Translations under genes and position numbers: made by a program
Assembly: GCA_964247385.1 (NCBI GenBank)
Contig: CAXTUB010000007.1
Span: 105,074-169,073, forward strand
Direction: 5' to 3'
Length of the DNA stretch: 64,000 nucleotides
Source: TMP-86 sp964247385
GTDB taxonomy: Bacteria; Pseudomonadota; Gammaproteobacteria; Steroidobacterales; Steroidobacteraceae
Shown: positions 53,747 through 61,548 of the stretch, one piece after another
How positions within the stretch are numbered: the first letter of the stretch is position 1
Layout: each line of letters begins with the position of its first letter
Notes under the pieces: generated by a model
What the model was told of the DNA's origin: nothing
The model's database searches: none
Seen by the model: only the letters and a program-made list of their open reading frames with translations

Positions 53747-55849
53747 ATGTCCACCGCAACCCGTCTGTCTTCTCTTGCCATCGCGACCGTGGCGTCGGTT
53801 GCGGTGTCGAGCTCGGTGTTCGCGCAAACTACGGACGCCCCTGCACCGGCGGGTATCGTCATCGCCGAGCCAGAGCCGGCCAGCGATGGATTCGGGAACT
53901 GGGGCCTGGACTTGACTGCCCGCGACTCGACGGTGCGGCCAGGCGCTGACTTCTACGCTTATGCCGACGGGCATTGGCTTGCGACTCATAGCATTCCGCC
54001 GGATCGCGCTTCGTGGAATTCGTTCACCATGCTCGCCGTTGACGCCGAGCGCAAGGCTCAAGGCATCATTCAATCGCTTCCCGTCGGCGCGGTCAAAGGC
54101 TCGCTCGAGCAGAAAATTGGCGATTATTACCGCGCGTATGTCGATCAAATCGAGATCGACCGTCGCGGATTGACGCCGGCTGAAACAGCACTGGCGGAGA
54201 TCGATGCCGCCAACACGTACGAAAAAATCGCAACGCTCATGGGCCGTCCCGATCTCATGCTGCAATCGCCGATCTCGTTCGGCATCACCATCGACGAGAA
54301 AAATCCGGATCGTTACATCGTTGGCATGACTCAGTCGGGTCTCGGCTTGCCGCAGCGAGACTATTATCTGAGCAACGATCCGAAGTTCGTCGAGATTCGC
54401 GCGAAGTATCAAGCGCACATTGCGCGCATGCTCGCGCTCGCATCGGCTGATCATTCTCAGGACGCCGCGGCGCGCGGCGCGCGGGCCGTGATCGACGTCG
54501 AAACGCGCATCGCGGAGCTGCACTGGCCCATCGAGAAGCGGCGTGAGCGGGAGCTCACATACAACCTGTTGAAGCGGGACGCGCTGGTCAGCTCGGCGCC
54601 GAATTTTCCTTGGCAATCGTTTCTCGGTGCGGCCGGGGTGGGCGGTGAGCCGGAATATTTGATCGCAGAGCTCGACGCCGTGCAGAATCTCGCGAAATCC
54701 TACACGCAGGTGCCCATCGCCAACTGGAAGGTGTACCTGCGTTACCACTACCTTGCGGGCGTGGCCAGCGTCTTGCCGAAGCCGCTCGATGAGGAGAAGT
54801 TCGCGTTTTACGGCCGCGTGCTGCAGGGACAGCCGCAACAACGCGAGCGTTGGAAGCGCGCCGTGCAAGCGACCAACGACGCGCTGGGCGAGGCCGTGGG
54901 CCAACTCTACGTGGCCAAATATTTCTCGCCCGCAGCGAAGCAGCAGATGCTCGAGCTGGTGGAAAATTTGCGCAAGGCGTATCGGGAGCGCATGCAAACG
55001 GTGTCATGGATGACGGATCAGACCAAGGTCAATGCGCAGAAGAAGTTGCAAACTTTCCGGCCCAAAATCGCTTTTCCCAATCGCTGGCGCGATTATTCCT
55101 CTCTGGATGTCCAACCCGCAGATGCGTTTGGAAATCTAGTTCGCGCCGCGGTGTTCGAATGGCGTCGTGAGCTTGCGCGTCTGCATCAGAAGACCGATCG
55201 CGACGAGTGGGATATGACGCCGCAAACCGTCAATGCCTACTACAACCCGACGTTCAATGAGATCGTTTTTCCCGCGGCCATCTTGCAGCCGCCGTTTTTC
55301 GATCCAGCGGCTGATCCTGCGGTCAACTATGGGGCCATCGGCGCCGTCATCGGACATGAGATGGGACATGGTTTCGATGACCAAGGCGCGAAATCGGATG
55401 AGAATGGCGTTTTGCGGACGTGGTGGCGGCCGGAGGACGAAACGGCATTCAAGATACTGGGCGATCGCCTGGCTGGGCAATATGACCGCTACAGTCCGCT
55501 GCCGGGTTTGAAACTCAATGGCCGTCTCACATTGGGTGAGAATCTGGGCGATCTCGGCGGCGTCAATGTGGCGCTGGCCGCCTATCATCTGTCGTTGCAT
55601 GGCCAACCTGCCCCGGTGCGTGATGGGCTCACCGGCGACCAGCGATTCTTTCTCGCCTATGCCCAAGTGTGGCGAAACCTCGAGCGTGACGAGAGCTTGC
55701 GTACTCAGATCATGAGCGATCCCCACAGCCCGCCGAAGTTCCGCGTCAACGGAATCGTGCGCAATGTCGATGCTTGGTACGACGCCTTTCATGTAACGCC
55801 CTCGGATCCCTTGTATTTGCCGCCGTCCGAGCGCGTGCATATTTGGTAA
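53747..55849 (+). CDS. M13 family zinc metallopeptidase (PepO/neprilysin-like)
   Basis: A 700-residue exported peptidase. The signal peptide ends near SSSVFAQ. The N-terminal M13 domain begins DLTARDSTVRPGADFYAYAD. The zinc site is VIGHEMGHGFDDQGAKSDEN, with the third ligand in ENLGDLGGVNVALAAYHLSL. The substrate-binding NAYYNPTFNEIVFPAAILQP is typical. It cuts short peptides in the periplasm or outside. The ATG at 53747 follows a poor upstream extension. Confidence 0.95.
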   Translation: MSTATRLSSLAIATVASVAVSSSVFAQTTDAPAPAGIVIAEPEPASDGFGNWGLDLTARDSTVRPGADFYAYADGHWLATHSIPPDRASWNSFTMLAVDAERKAQGIIQSLPVGAVKGSLEQKIGDYYRAYVDQIEIDRRGLTPAETALAEIDAANTYEKIATLMGRPDLMLQSPISFGITIDEKNPDRYIVGMTQSGLGLPQRDYYLSNDPKFVEIRAKYQAHIARMLALASADHSQDAAARGARAVIDVETRIAELHWPIEKRRERELTYNLLKRDALVSSAPNFPWQSFLGAAGVGGEPEYLIAELDAVQNLAKSYTQVPIANWKVYLRYHYLAGVASVLPKPLDEEKFAFYGRVLQGQPQQRERWKRAVQATNDALGEAVGQLYVAKYFSPAAKQQMLELVENLRKAYRERMQTVSWMTDQTKVNAQKKLQTFRPKIAFPNRWRDYSSLDVQPADAFGNLVRAAVFEWRRELARLHQKTDRDEWDMTPQTVNAYYNPTFNEIVFPAAILQPPFFDPAADPAVNYGAIGAVIGHEMGHGFDDQGAKSDENGVLRTWWRPEDETAFKILGDRLAGQYDRYSPLPGLKLNGRLTLGENLGDLGGVNVALAAYHLSLHGQPAPVRDGLTGDQRFFLAYAQVWRNLERDESLRTQIMSDPHSPPKFRVNGIVRNVDAWYDAFHVTPSDPLYLPPSERVHIW

Positions 55850-55887
55850 TTCATTTCACGCAAGTCGCCGTCTACGGGGGTTAACCA

Positions 55888-56073
55888 ATGAACGTGCAAG
55901 TCAATGGGCTGCTGGGCCTGATCGTGTTGATTCTCGATGTGTGGGCCATCGTGAACGTGTTTCAGAGCAGCACCGCAACCAACGGCAAGGTGGTTTGGAC
56001 TGTGGTCATTCTGATTTTTCCGGTCATCGGTTTTCTTGCTTGGCTGTTGGCAGGGCCTAAAAGCACGCGGTGA
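55888..56073 (+). CDS. Small PLD nuclease N-terminal (PLDc_N) membrane protein
   Basis: A 61-residue protein of two membrane helices (LLGLIVLILDVWAIVNVF, VVWTVVILIFPVIGFLAWLL) ending GPKST. This is the PLDc_N fold, found alone or at the N-terminus of cardiolipin synthases. A GGGGG-type site lies before the ATG. Its stop overlaps the KAS III start by 4 bp (GTGA). Confidence 0.85.
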   Translation: MNVQVNGLLGLIVLILDVWAIVNVFQSSTATNGKVVWTVVILIFPVIGFLAWLLAGPKSTR

Positions 56074-57032
56074 CTGCACAATTCGCGGGAGAAATCGAGG
56101 CCGCCACATCTTTGGTTGCAGTCGCCGAATACGTGCCGGCGCTCGCTTTGAACAACGATCATTTTGCGCAACGCACGGGCCGGCCGGCTGAATGGTTCGA
56201 ACGGCGCACGGGAATCATCGAGCGTCGCCGAGCGGGAACTGATGAGGACACGGCGAGCATGGGCATTCGCGCGGTCGCATCCTTGCTCGAACAGATCCGC
56301 GAATGGCCCGAGCCAGTCGACCTGGTCATCTCCGCTTCGTATACCCCATCAGACACCATCGGCACGGTGGCGCACCGTGTGCAGAGGCATTTCAATTTGA
56401 GCGGCGCGCGTGCGTTTGAGCTGTCGTCCGCTTGCTCGTCGTTCTTGAACGCGCTCGAAGTCGCCGACTCGTTTTTTTGCGCCGGTCGATCGCGCTGCGC
56501 GCTCGTGGTTGCGAGCGAGCAAAACGGTAGGTACAGCGATGAAGACACCAATCATCTCTGGGGCGATGGCGCCGCCGCTGTCTTGTTGGGCGCTGCTGGA
56601 AAATTTCGCTTGCTGGCCATTCGCACCTACGGTCGGGCTGAGGTCGGCCGTGGGCCTGACGCCGTTCGCATGTCACCGATGCAAGGCGGCCTGCAAATGC
56701 CGCATGGCCGCGAAGTTTTTCAACATGCCTGCGATGAGATGCAGGAAATCGGTGAACAGCTGGTGCGTGATTGCGGCCTCAGCATGCGCGATGTTTCGCT
56801 GTTGGTGCCGCACCAAGCCAATTTGCGCATCTTGAGCGTACTGGCAGACCGCTTCTCTCTGCCGCGGGAGCGGCTGGCGGTCACCATCGACACGCTGGGA
56901 AACACCGGCAGCGCGAGTATTCCCATCAGCTTCAATCGATGGGCAGCACACGTGCCGGAAGGCGGCTACGTACTGATGCTGTCGTTCGGCGGTGGGTATT
57001 CCGTGGGTGCGGCGCTGCTGCAGCGCACCTGA
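56070..57032 (+). CDS. 3-oxoacyl-ACP synthase III (KAS III) family protein
   Basis: A 320-residue thiolase-fold enzyme. The catalytic triad is visible: Cys in FELSSACSSFLNALEVA, His in LLVPHQANLRIL, and Asn in TLGNTGSASIPISF. The C-terminal LSFGGGYSVGAALLQ is typical. FabH starts fatty-acid synthesis from acetyl-CoA and malonyl-ACP, but it is normally near other fab genes; this stand-alone copy may make another product. Start is GTG, coupled to the PLDc_N gene. Confidence 0.9.
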   Translation: MTAQFAGEIEAATSLVAVAEYVPALALNNDHFAQRTGRPAEWFERRTGIIERRRAGTDEDTASMGIRAVASLLEQIREWPEPVDLVISASYTPSDTIGTVAHRVQRHFNLSGARAFELSSACSSFLNALEVADSFFCAGRSRCALVVASEQNGRYSDEDTNHLWGDGAAAVLLGAAGKFRLLAIRTYGRAEVGRGPDAVRMSPMQGGLQMPHGREVFQHACDEMQEIGEQLVRDCGLSMRDVSLLVPHQANLRILSVLADRFSLPRERLAVTIDTLGNTGSASIPISFNRWAAHVPEGGYVLMLSFGGGYSVGAALLQRT

Positions 57033-57372
57033 GCCGACCCGTCTGGAACGTTGTGCGTAAGCGCAGAGCAGCGCACTTCGGCGCACCTTGCGCATTCAAA
57101 ATAAGTGCTAAGTCATTGATAAAAATCATGGCGCGGTGCGCATCTCGCTTAAATTGATCGAGCGAAATATTCCGTTGCCAGGGGTTATTACTGAGTTGAT
57201 GCGAGCGGAATTTGTGTAGGAACCGTCCGGCAGAACTCAAGCCCAATACTTTTGAAGAAATTGCCGATACTAGTCGACACGGCGGTACTCGACTTCGGGC
57301 CGCCACGTACGTAGAAATTACACGCACGCGTAGCACGGACGCGTTGAGAGTGCGGGATACGCGGAGAGGGAC
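57033..57372. other. Intergenic stretch without a supported gene
   Basis: No coding frame with protein character, strong hairpin or clear promoter is seen. Bases 57155-57165 (TTGATCGAGCG) match 11 bp of the palindromic repeat family, too short to call a copy. Confidence 0.5.
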
Positions 57373-57657
57373 ATGGCGGCTTCGGTTGGGACTCGATGGC
57401 ACGCGGTGAGCGTGATTGCCGGCGGCGATGCTTGCGGGGCGTCGCATGCTTTGCACAACGTGCGCTACCTTTCCACCGAAGCGCCCCGACTGCCGTTGAG
57501 AGAATGCAGTCAGCCGGGCCGATGTCAGTGCAAATACCGACACCACGCTGATCGCCGCACGGGCCCGCGGCGCGCGGTCGAGAATTTTCGACCCGCCCGC
57601 GCTTGGTTCGGCCGCGAGCAGCGTTTGTCGCGCGGGCGGCGTGAGTCCGACTTCTAA
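57373..57657 (+). CDS. Small conserved Cys-rich protein
   Basis: A 94-residue protein without signal peptide. The N-terminal part reads WHAVSVIAGGDACGASHALH. The core RLPLRECSQPGRCQCKYRHH followed by ADRRTGPRR has a Cys-x5-Cys-x-Cys-x-Tyr-x-His-His-x-Asp-Arg-Arg layout, which could bind a metal. I recall similar short proteins in related bacteria but no named function. A GGAGAGGGAC ribosome site precedes the ATG, which supports it as a real gene. Confidence 0.65.
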   Translation: MAASVGTRWHAVSVIAGGDACGASHALHNVRYLSTEAPRLPLRECSQPGRCQCKYRHHADRRTGPRRAVENFRPARAWFGREQRLSRGRRESDF

Positions 57658-57748
57658 CTCGAAGTTGTGGGTTTACGGCTTACGGCCAACGCTCTGGCCA
57701 ACGGCGAGTCTAGACTGCGGGAGACATCCGGCTGAAACTTGACGCGGC

Positions 57749-59548
57749 ATGCATCCGGCAGGCGCGAATCCATTTTACTATCTTGCCAACTTTCGCACGG
57801 TGCTCGATTCCATCGAGACTCGCGATGGCGATCTGCTGCAGGCCAATGAGCTGACATTCATCGATTCTTTTCGCAAGCTTCCGCGGGCATCGCAGGCCTT
57901 GATGGTCCGCATGGTCATGCGCAAAGGCGCATTGTTTCGGCTCACACGCTTGCGTTACGAAGAAATTGGCTCGGCCTTGGCGGCGATGGGCTCGCTGCTC
58001 GATGTGCGCTGGGCCTGCATTCGTTCCGAACTCAGCGGCGCGGAGCGCGCGCGGCTATTCAGCTGCGCTGAGCAGCGCGAGGGTTGCTCGGACACCGTCG
58101 TCGACTTATTGATCAAGCCTCTGTGCGAGCGTTTCCGCATCTTGTTTTTCGGAAACTTTCATCAGGACTGGTCGGCATTCGTGCTGGGGGATCTGGGTCT
58201 GCTGCGTTTCGAGCCGGTGGCTTTGTGCGCGGGGGCGAGGCCATTCGCGAATCGAGCGCAGATCGACGCTTTTTTTCAGCTGCATCGCTGCAGTGAGGCA
58301 TTGCAGACCATCGAGTCGCGCAGTGCCGCGCCTCCCGGGGCCGCATATTGCGAGCGCAAGAATGTTCTAGACGCCATCGTCGCCTCCATGCCGTCGAGCA
58401 TTCCCGGCAACGAATGGATCGAGCAATGCCGATGCAAGTTATGGATGCGGATCGCTGCGCGCTATGAATCGCTCGGTGAGCTCAACGCCGCACATGCGAT
58501 CTACGCCGTTCTGGAATCGCCGGTTGCAAGCATCCGCTTGATTCGTTTGCTCGAGCGCAGCGGCCGACGTGTCATGGCCGCACGGATTTGCAGAGAGGCC
58601 TTGCGCTCGCCTTGCCGCGAGCCGCAGCGGCAAATGCTCGAGCACATGGGCGTGCGCCTGCTCGGCGCAAGACCGCGGGCTTATCAAATTCCGGTTCACA
58701 TGGCGACTCTCGATGAGGACAGCACAACGCGAGTGGAAGAGCTCGCGCGCCGCCTGCTCGAGCGCGAAAGTGCGGGGAGCGAAGCGCACTATGTCGAGAA
58801 TGCGCTGCTGCCGTCGTTGTTCGGGCTTTTGTGCTGGCGCGCGGTGTTTGCTCCCCTTCCTGGCGCGTTTTTCCATGCGTATCAACGCGCGCCGGCCGAT
58901 TTTGCCAGCGGCGAATTCGCCTCTCGCCGCAGGGGGCTGTTCGAAGAGTGCCTGCGCGAGCTCGACGGCCCGTATGCATCGACCATACTCGAGAACTTCG
59001 CGCTCAAGGCGCGTGTGCAATGTCCTTTCATCGCCTGGGGATTTTTGAGTGAACGCCTGCTTCGTCTTGCGCTCGATTGCATTCCCGCCGCCGACCTGCG
59101 GCTTTGGTTCGAGTGGATTTTGCGCGATGCTCATCTGAACCGCTGCGGCTTTCCCGACTTGGTGCAATTCTGGCCGCGCGAGCGCCGCTATGCCTTGATC
59201 GAAGTCAAAGGGCCGGGCGACCGCTTGCAAGACAATCAACGCAGGCTTCTAAATTTTGCCGTAAGCCACGGTCTGCCCGTGCGGGTGATTCAAGTTCGCT
59301 GGGACGCGACGATGGTGCCTGCGGCCTCTCCAAAACCAATGCGGCGCGAAGCGTGTTGGCACCAGCCTCGCAAGATGACCGTGTCCCCGTCTTCGAGAAA
59401 GGTGCGCGTTTCGCCGGCGATTGAAAGCGGCTCTTTGCCGCCGCGGGTCAATTCCAGAAGCGAGCCGGCTGCGCTCAGCTCTGCGCCAGACTGCGTTCCC
59501 GTTCCGAGCAAGTCTCCGGGTTGCAAGTTGCAGCCGTTGACCGTGTGA
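57749..59548 (+). CDS. FAN1-like VRR-NUC nuclease with run-on C-terminus
   Basis: A 599-residue protein. The N-terminal ~460 residues resemble the helical DNA-binding part of FAN1-type nucleases (FYYLANFRTVLDSIETRD, ANELTFIDSFRKLPRASQAL). The VRR-NUC domain sits at about 468-513: GFPDLVQFW, then ALIEVKGPGDRLQDNQRRLL, then RVIQVRW. These hold the metal-binding Asp, Glu and Lys. FAN1 enzymes incise branched DNA in crosslink repair. The last ~85 codons lie opposite the 3' end of fahA and look unlike the family, so the normal stop seems to have been lost. Confidence 0.85.
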   Translation: MHPAGANPFYYLANFRTVLDSIETRDGDLLQANELTFIDSFRKLPRASQALMVRMVMRKGALFRLTRLRYEEIGSALAAMGSLLDVRWACIRSELSGAERARLFSCAEQREGCSDTVVDLLIKPLCERFRILFFGNFHQDWSAFVLGDLGLLRFEPVALCAGARPFANRAQIDAFFQLHRCSEALQTIESRSAAPPGAAYCERKNVLDAIVASMPSSIPGNEWIEQCRCKLWMRIAARYESLGELNAAHAIYAVLESPVASIRLIRLLERSGRRVMAARICREALRSPCREPQRQMLEHMGVRLLGARPRAYQIPVHMATLDEDSTTRVEELARRLLERESAGSEAHYVENALLPSLFGLLCWRAVFAPLPGAFFHAYQRAPADFASGEFASRRRGLFEECLRELDGPYASTILENFALKARVQCPFIAWGFLSERLLRLALDCIPAADLRLWFEWILRDAHLNRCGFPDLVQFWPRERRYALIEVKGPGDRLQDNQRRLLNFAVSHGLPVRVIQVRWDATMVPAASPKPMRREACWHQPRKMTVSPSSRKVRVSPAIESGSLPPRVNSRSEPAALSSAPDCVPVPSKSPGCKLQPLTV

Positions 59549-60678
59549 TGTGTGACGAGCTGGCTGACGGTCCAATATGCCTCATTGAAATTAGCGAGCG
59601 ATACGCGCTGCGGGGAAATGCCGCGCTCGCGCATGGAGACCGTAAGTAGGGAAGCTTCCAAGCAAATGTCGAATGCGCCGTGCAAGCGGTTCGATGCTGA
59701 ATCCAGGTAATCGAGCGGCTCGGGCTCTCCGGCCGGACGGCGGAACGCGCAACGAAAGGGTGCCAGCGCTTCTGTGGTTACGATCCATGGCGAAATCGTG
59801 GTGGCAAAATTCTTCGCAAGAAAGGGACCGAGCGGTTGGTATTCCCAAGCTTGGAGGTCCCGAGCGGACCAATCGTTCAGCAAGCAGAGGCCAAACACGT
59901 GATCTTCCGCCTGCGCCATGCCGATCGATTCGAAGCGAGCGTTACCTCCGCCAACGAAAATGCCCAGCTCGACTTCGTAATCCAAGCGACGGCTTGGCCC
60001 CAGCGTGGGAGCGGGGGACACAATGGCTGCGGGGGGCGCAGACGATGTCGAGGAACCGTCTGCAGCACGGGCTCCGCCGGGCGAGGCCGCAGGGGCGAGC
60101 TGACCTCGGGGACGCACGATGAGCTCGCCGGACACCGCGATCGAGGAGCTCCTTCCATGATAGGCGATCGGCACCCAGCGATAATTCGGAAGCAGCGGCT
60201 GATCGGGCCGAAAAAGTGCGCCGACCCGGCTTGCATGATGAATGGAAGAATAAAAGTCGGTGTAATCGCCGATACGCGCCGGTAACGCAAATTCCAGCGT
60301 GGCTCGAGAGATGAGCTGCGATTGCACACGATGCTGATGCGGCGAGTCATCGCGCAGCAAATCAAATAGCGCGGCGCGCAGTGCGCTCCAATGATGGGGG
60401 TCCATGGCCATGAGATCGTTGAGTGCCGGAGCGCGGCATCGATTCAAAGCGGCAGCGGCTTGCCCAGAGATGAGCTGCCGCTCAGCCAGTGCACCGAGAT
60501 CGAGGGCTGCGTCGCCAATGGCCACCATGCCACGAAAGGCCTCGCTCGAGCCGCGGCGCCGCGCGCTGGCGAATGGCAGATTCTGCAATGGAAAATCTGC
60601 GAGCGGAAAATTGGCTGATGCGACCCAACTGCGAGCGGCCAGGTCGTGCGTGTGGTTCAAAGGCGCAGTGAGAGACAT
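59290..60678 (-). CDS. fahA: Fumarylacetoacetase
   Basis: Last step of tyrosine breakdown: fumarylacetoacetate to fumarate and acetoacetate. The ~462-residue product shows DYTDFYSSIHHASRVGALFR, RRLDYEVELGIFVGGGN, LCLLNDWSARDLQAWEYQPL, KNFATTISPWIVTTEAL and LLGTGTQSG. The C-terminal DGDTVILRGWCQHASRRIGF fixes the true end at 59290. An Ala/Pro/Ser-rich insert of about 25-30 residues (SPGGARAADGSSTSSAPPAA) precedes GPSRRLDYE and is not usual. The start is the ATG at 60678 (MSLTAPL). It converges with and overlaps the VRR-NUC frame. No other tyrosine genes are next to it. Confidence 0.94.
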   Translation of the reverse strand: MSLTAPLNHTHDLAARSWVASANFPLADFPLQNLPFASARRRGSSEAFRGMVAIGDAALDLGALAERQLISGQAAAALNRCRAPALNDLMAMDPHHWSALRAALFDLLRDDSPHQHRVQSQLISRATLEFALPARIGDYTDFYSSIHHASRVGALFRPDQPLLPNYRWVPIAYHGRSSSIAVSGELIVRPRGQLAPAASPGGARAADGSSTSSAPPAAIVSPAPTLGPSRRLDYEVELGIFVGGGNARFESIGMAQAEDHVFGLCLLNDWSARDLQAWEYQPLGPFLAKNFATTISPWIVTTEALAPFRCAFRRPAGEPEPLDYLDSASNRLHGAFDICLEASLLTVSMRERGISPQRVSLANFNEAYWTVSQLVTHHTVNGCNLQPGDLLGTGTQSGAELSAAGSLLELTRGGKEPLSIAGETRTFLEDGDTVILRGWCQHASRRIGFGEAAGTIVASQRT

Positions 60679-60750
60679 GATGGCCCGCGTTTGTCTAGCG
60701 ACGCAGAATCGGTCGGCGTGCATAATGCCGCCCTATCATCCATGTCGTGC

Positions 60751-61548
60751 ATGAAAATTTATTCCTGGAACGTCAACGGCATTCGGGCCGTGCTCAAGAA
60801 AAATGTGTTTCAGCCTTTCTTGAGCCAGCATCAGCCCGATATTCTATGCCTGCAAGAGACCAAAGCTGAGCGCGGCCAGGTCGAGATCGACTTGCCCGGC
60901 TACCACGAGTATTGGAATTCGGCGGTGAAGAAAGGCTACTCGGGCACCGCGATTTTTTCTCGCACGGAGCCCATCGCGGTGACGCTTGGCTTTCCCGATA
61001 GTTTCAGCTCTCAATTCACTTTTGCGGATGAGTTGCAGCGCGACAGCACGTCGGAGGGCCGCGTGATGACGGCGGAGTTCGATCGATTCTACGTCGTAAC
61101 GGTGTACACACCCAACGCGAAGGATGATCTGAGCCGGCTCGCCTTGCGCCACAAGCATTGGGATCCGGCATTCCTTGCCTACTGCATGCAGCTTGAGCGC
61201 ATCAAGCCCGTCGTTTTTTGCGGCGATCTGAATGTGGCGCACACCGAGCACGATCTTGCCCACCCGAAGGAAAACCGTGGCAAGAAGGGCTTTACCGATG
61301 AGGAGCGCGCCGGCTTCCAGAATCTCGTCGACGCCGGCTACGTCGACACGCTGCGAATGTTCCAACAGGGCAATGGCTTGTATACGTGGTGGAGCAATTT
61401 CGCGAACTCGCGCGCGCGCAATGTCGGTTGGAGAATCGACTACATCCTGGTCTCCGCGGTACTTCGCGATGCAGTGCAAAGCGCACAGATTCACCCTGGC
61501 GTGCTTGGGAGCGATCATTGCCCTGTGAGCATCGAGATGAATGCCTAG
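60751..61548 (+). CDS. xthA: Exodeoxyribonuclease III
   Basis: AP endonuclease and 3'-5' exonuclease for base-excision repair. The 265-residue product starts MKIYSWNVNGIRAVLKK and shows LCLQETKAERGQVEIDLPGY, GYSGTAIFSR, VTVYTPNA, FCGDLNVAHTEHDLAHPKEN, WRIDYILVS and the catalytic GSDHCPVSIE. ATGs at 60742 and 60751 are both possible. It is divergent from fahA, 72 bp apart. Its stop lies inside the first codons of the next gene. Confidence 0.95.
   Translation: MKIYSWNVNGIRAVLKKNVFQPFLSQHQPDILCLQETKAERGQVEIDLPGYHEYWNSAVKKGYSGTAIFSRTEPIAVTLGFPDSFSSQFTFADELQRDSTSEGRVMTAEFDRFYVVTVYTPNAKDDLSRLALRHKHWDPAFLAYCMQLERIKPVVFCGDLNVAHTEHDLAHPKENRGKKGFTDEERAGFQNLVDAGYVDTLRMFQQGNGLYTWWSNFANSRARNVGWRIDYILVSAVLRDAVQSAQIHPGVLGSDHCPVSIEMNA

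Noticed and set aside
57155..57165. Third copy of the palindromic element
   Set aside because: Only 11 bp match and no inverted ends are found around it.
57673..57748. Promoter or operator before the VRR-NUC gene
   Set aside because: Short repeats of ACGGC are present but no convincing -10/-35 pair or symmetrical site.
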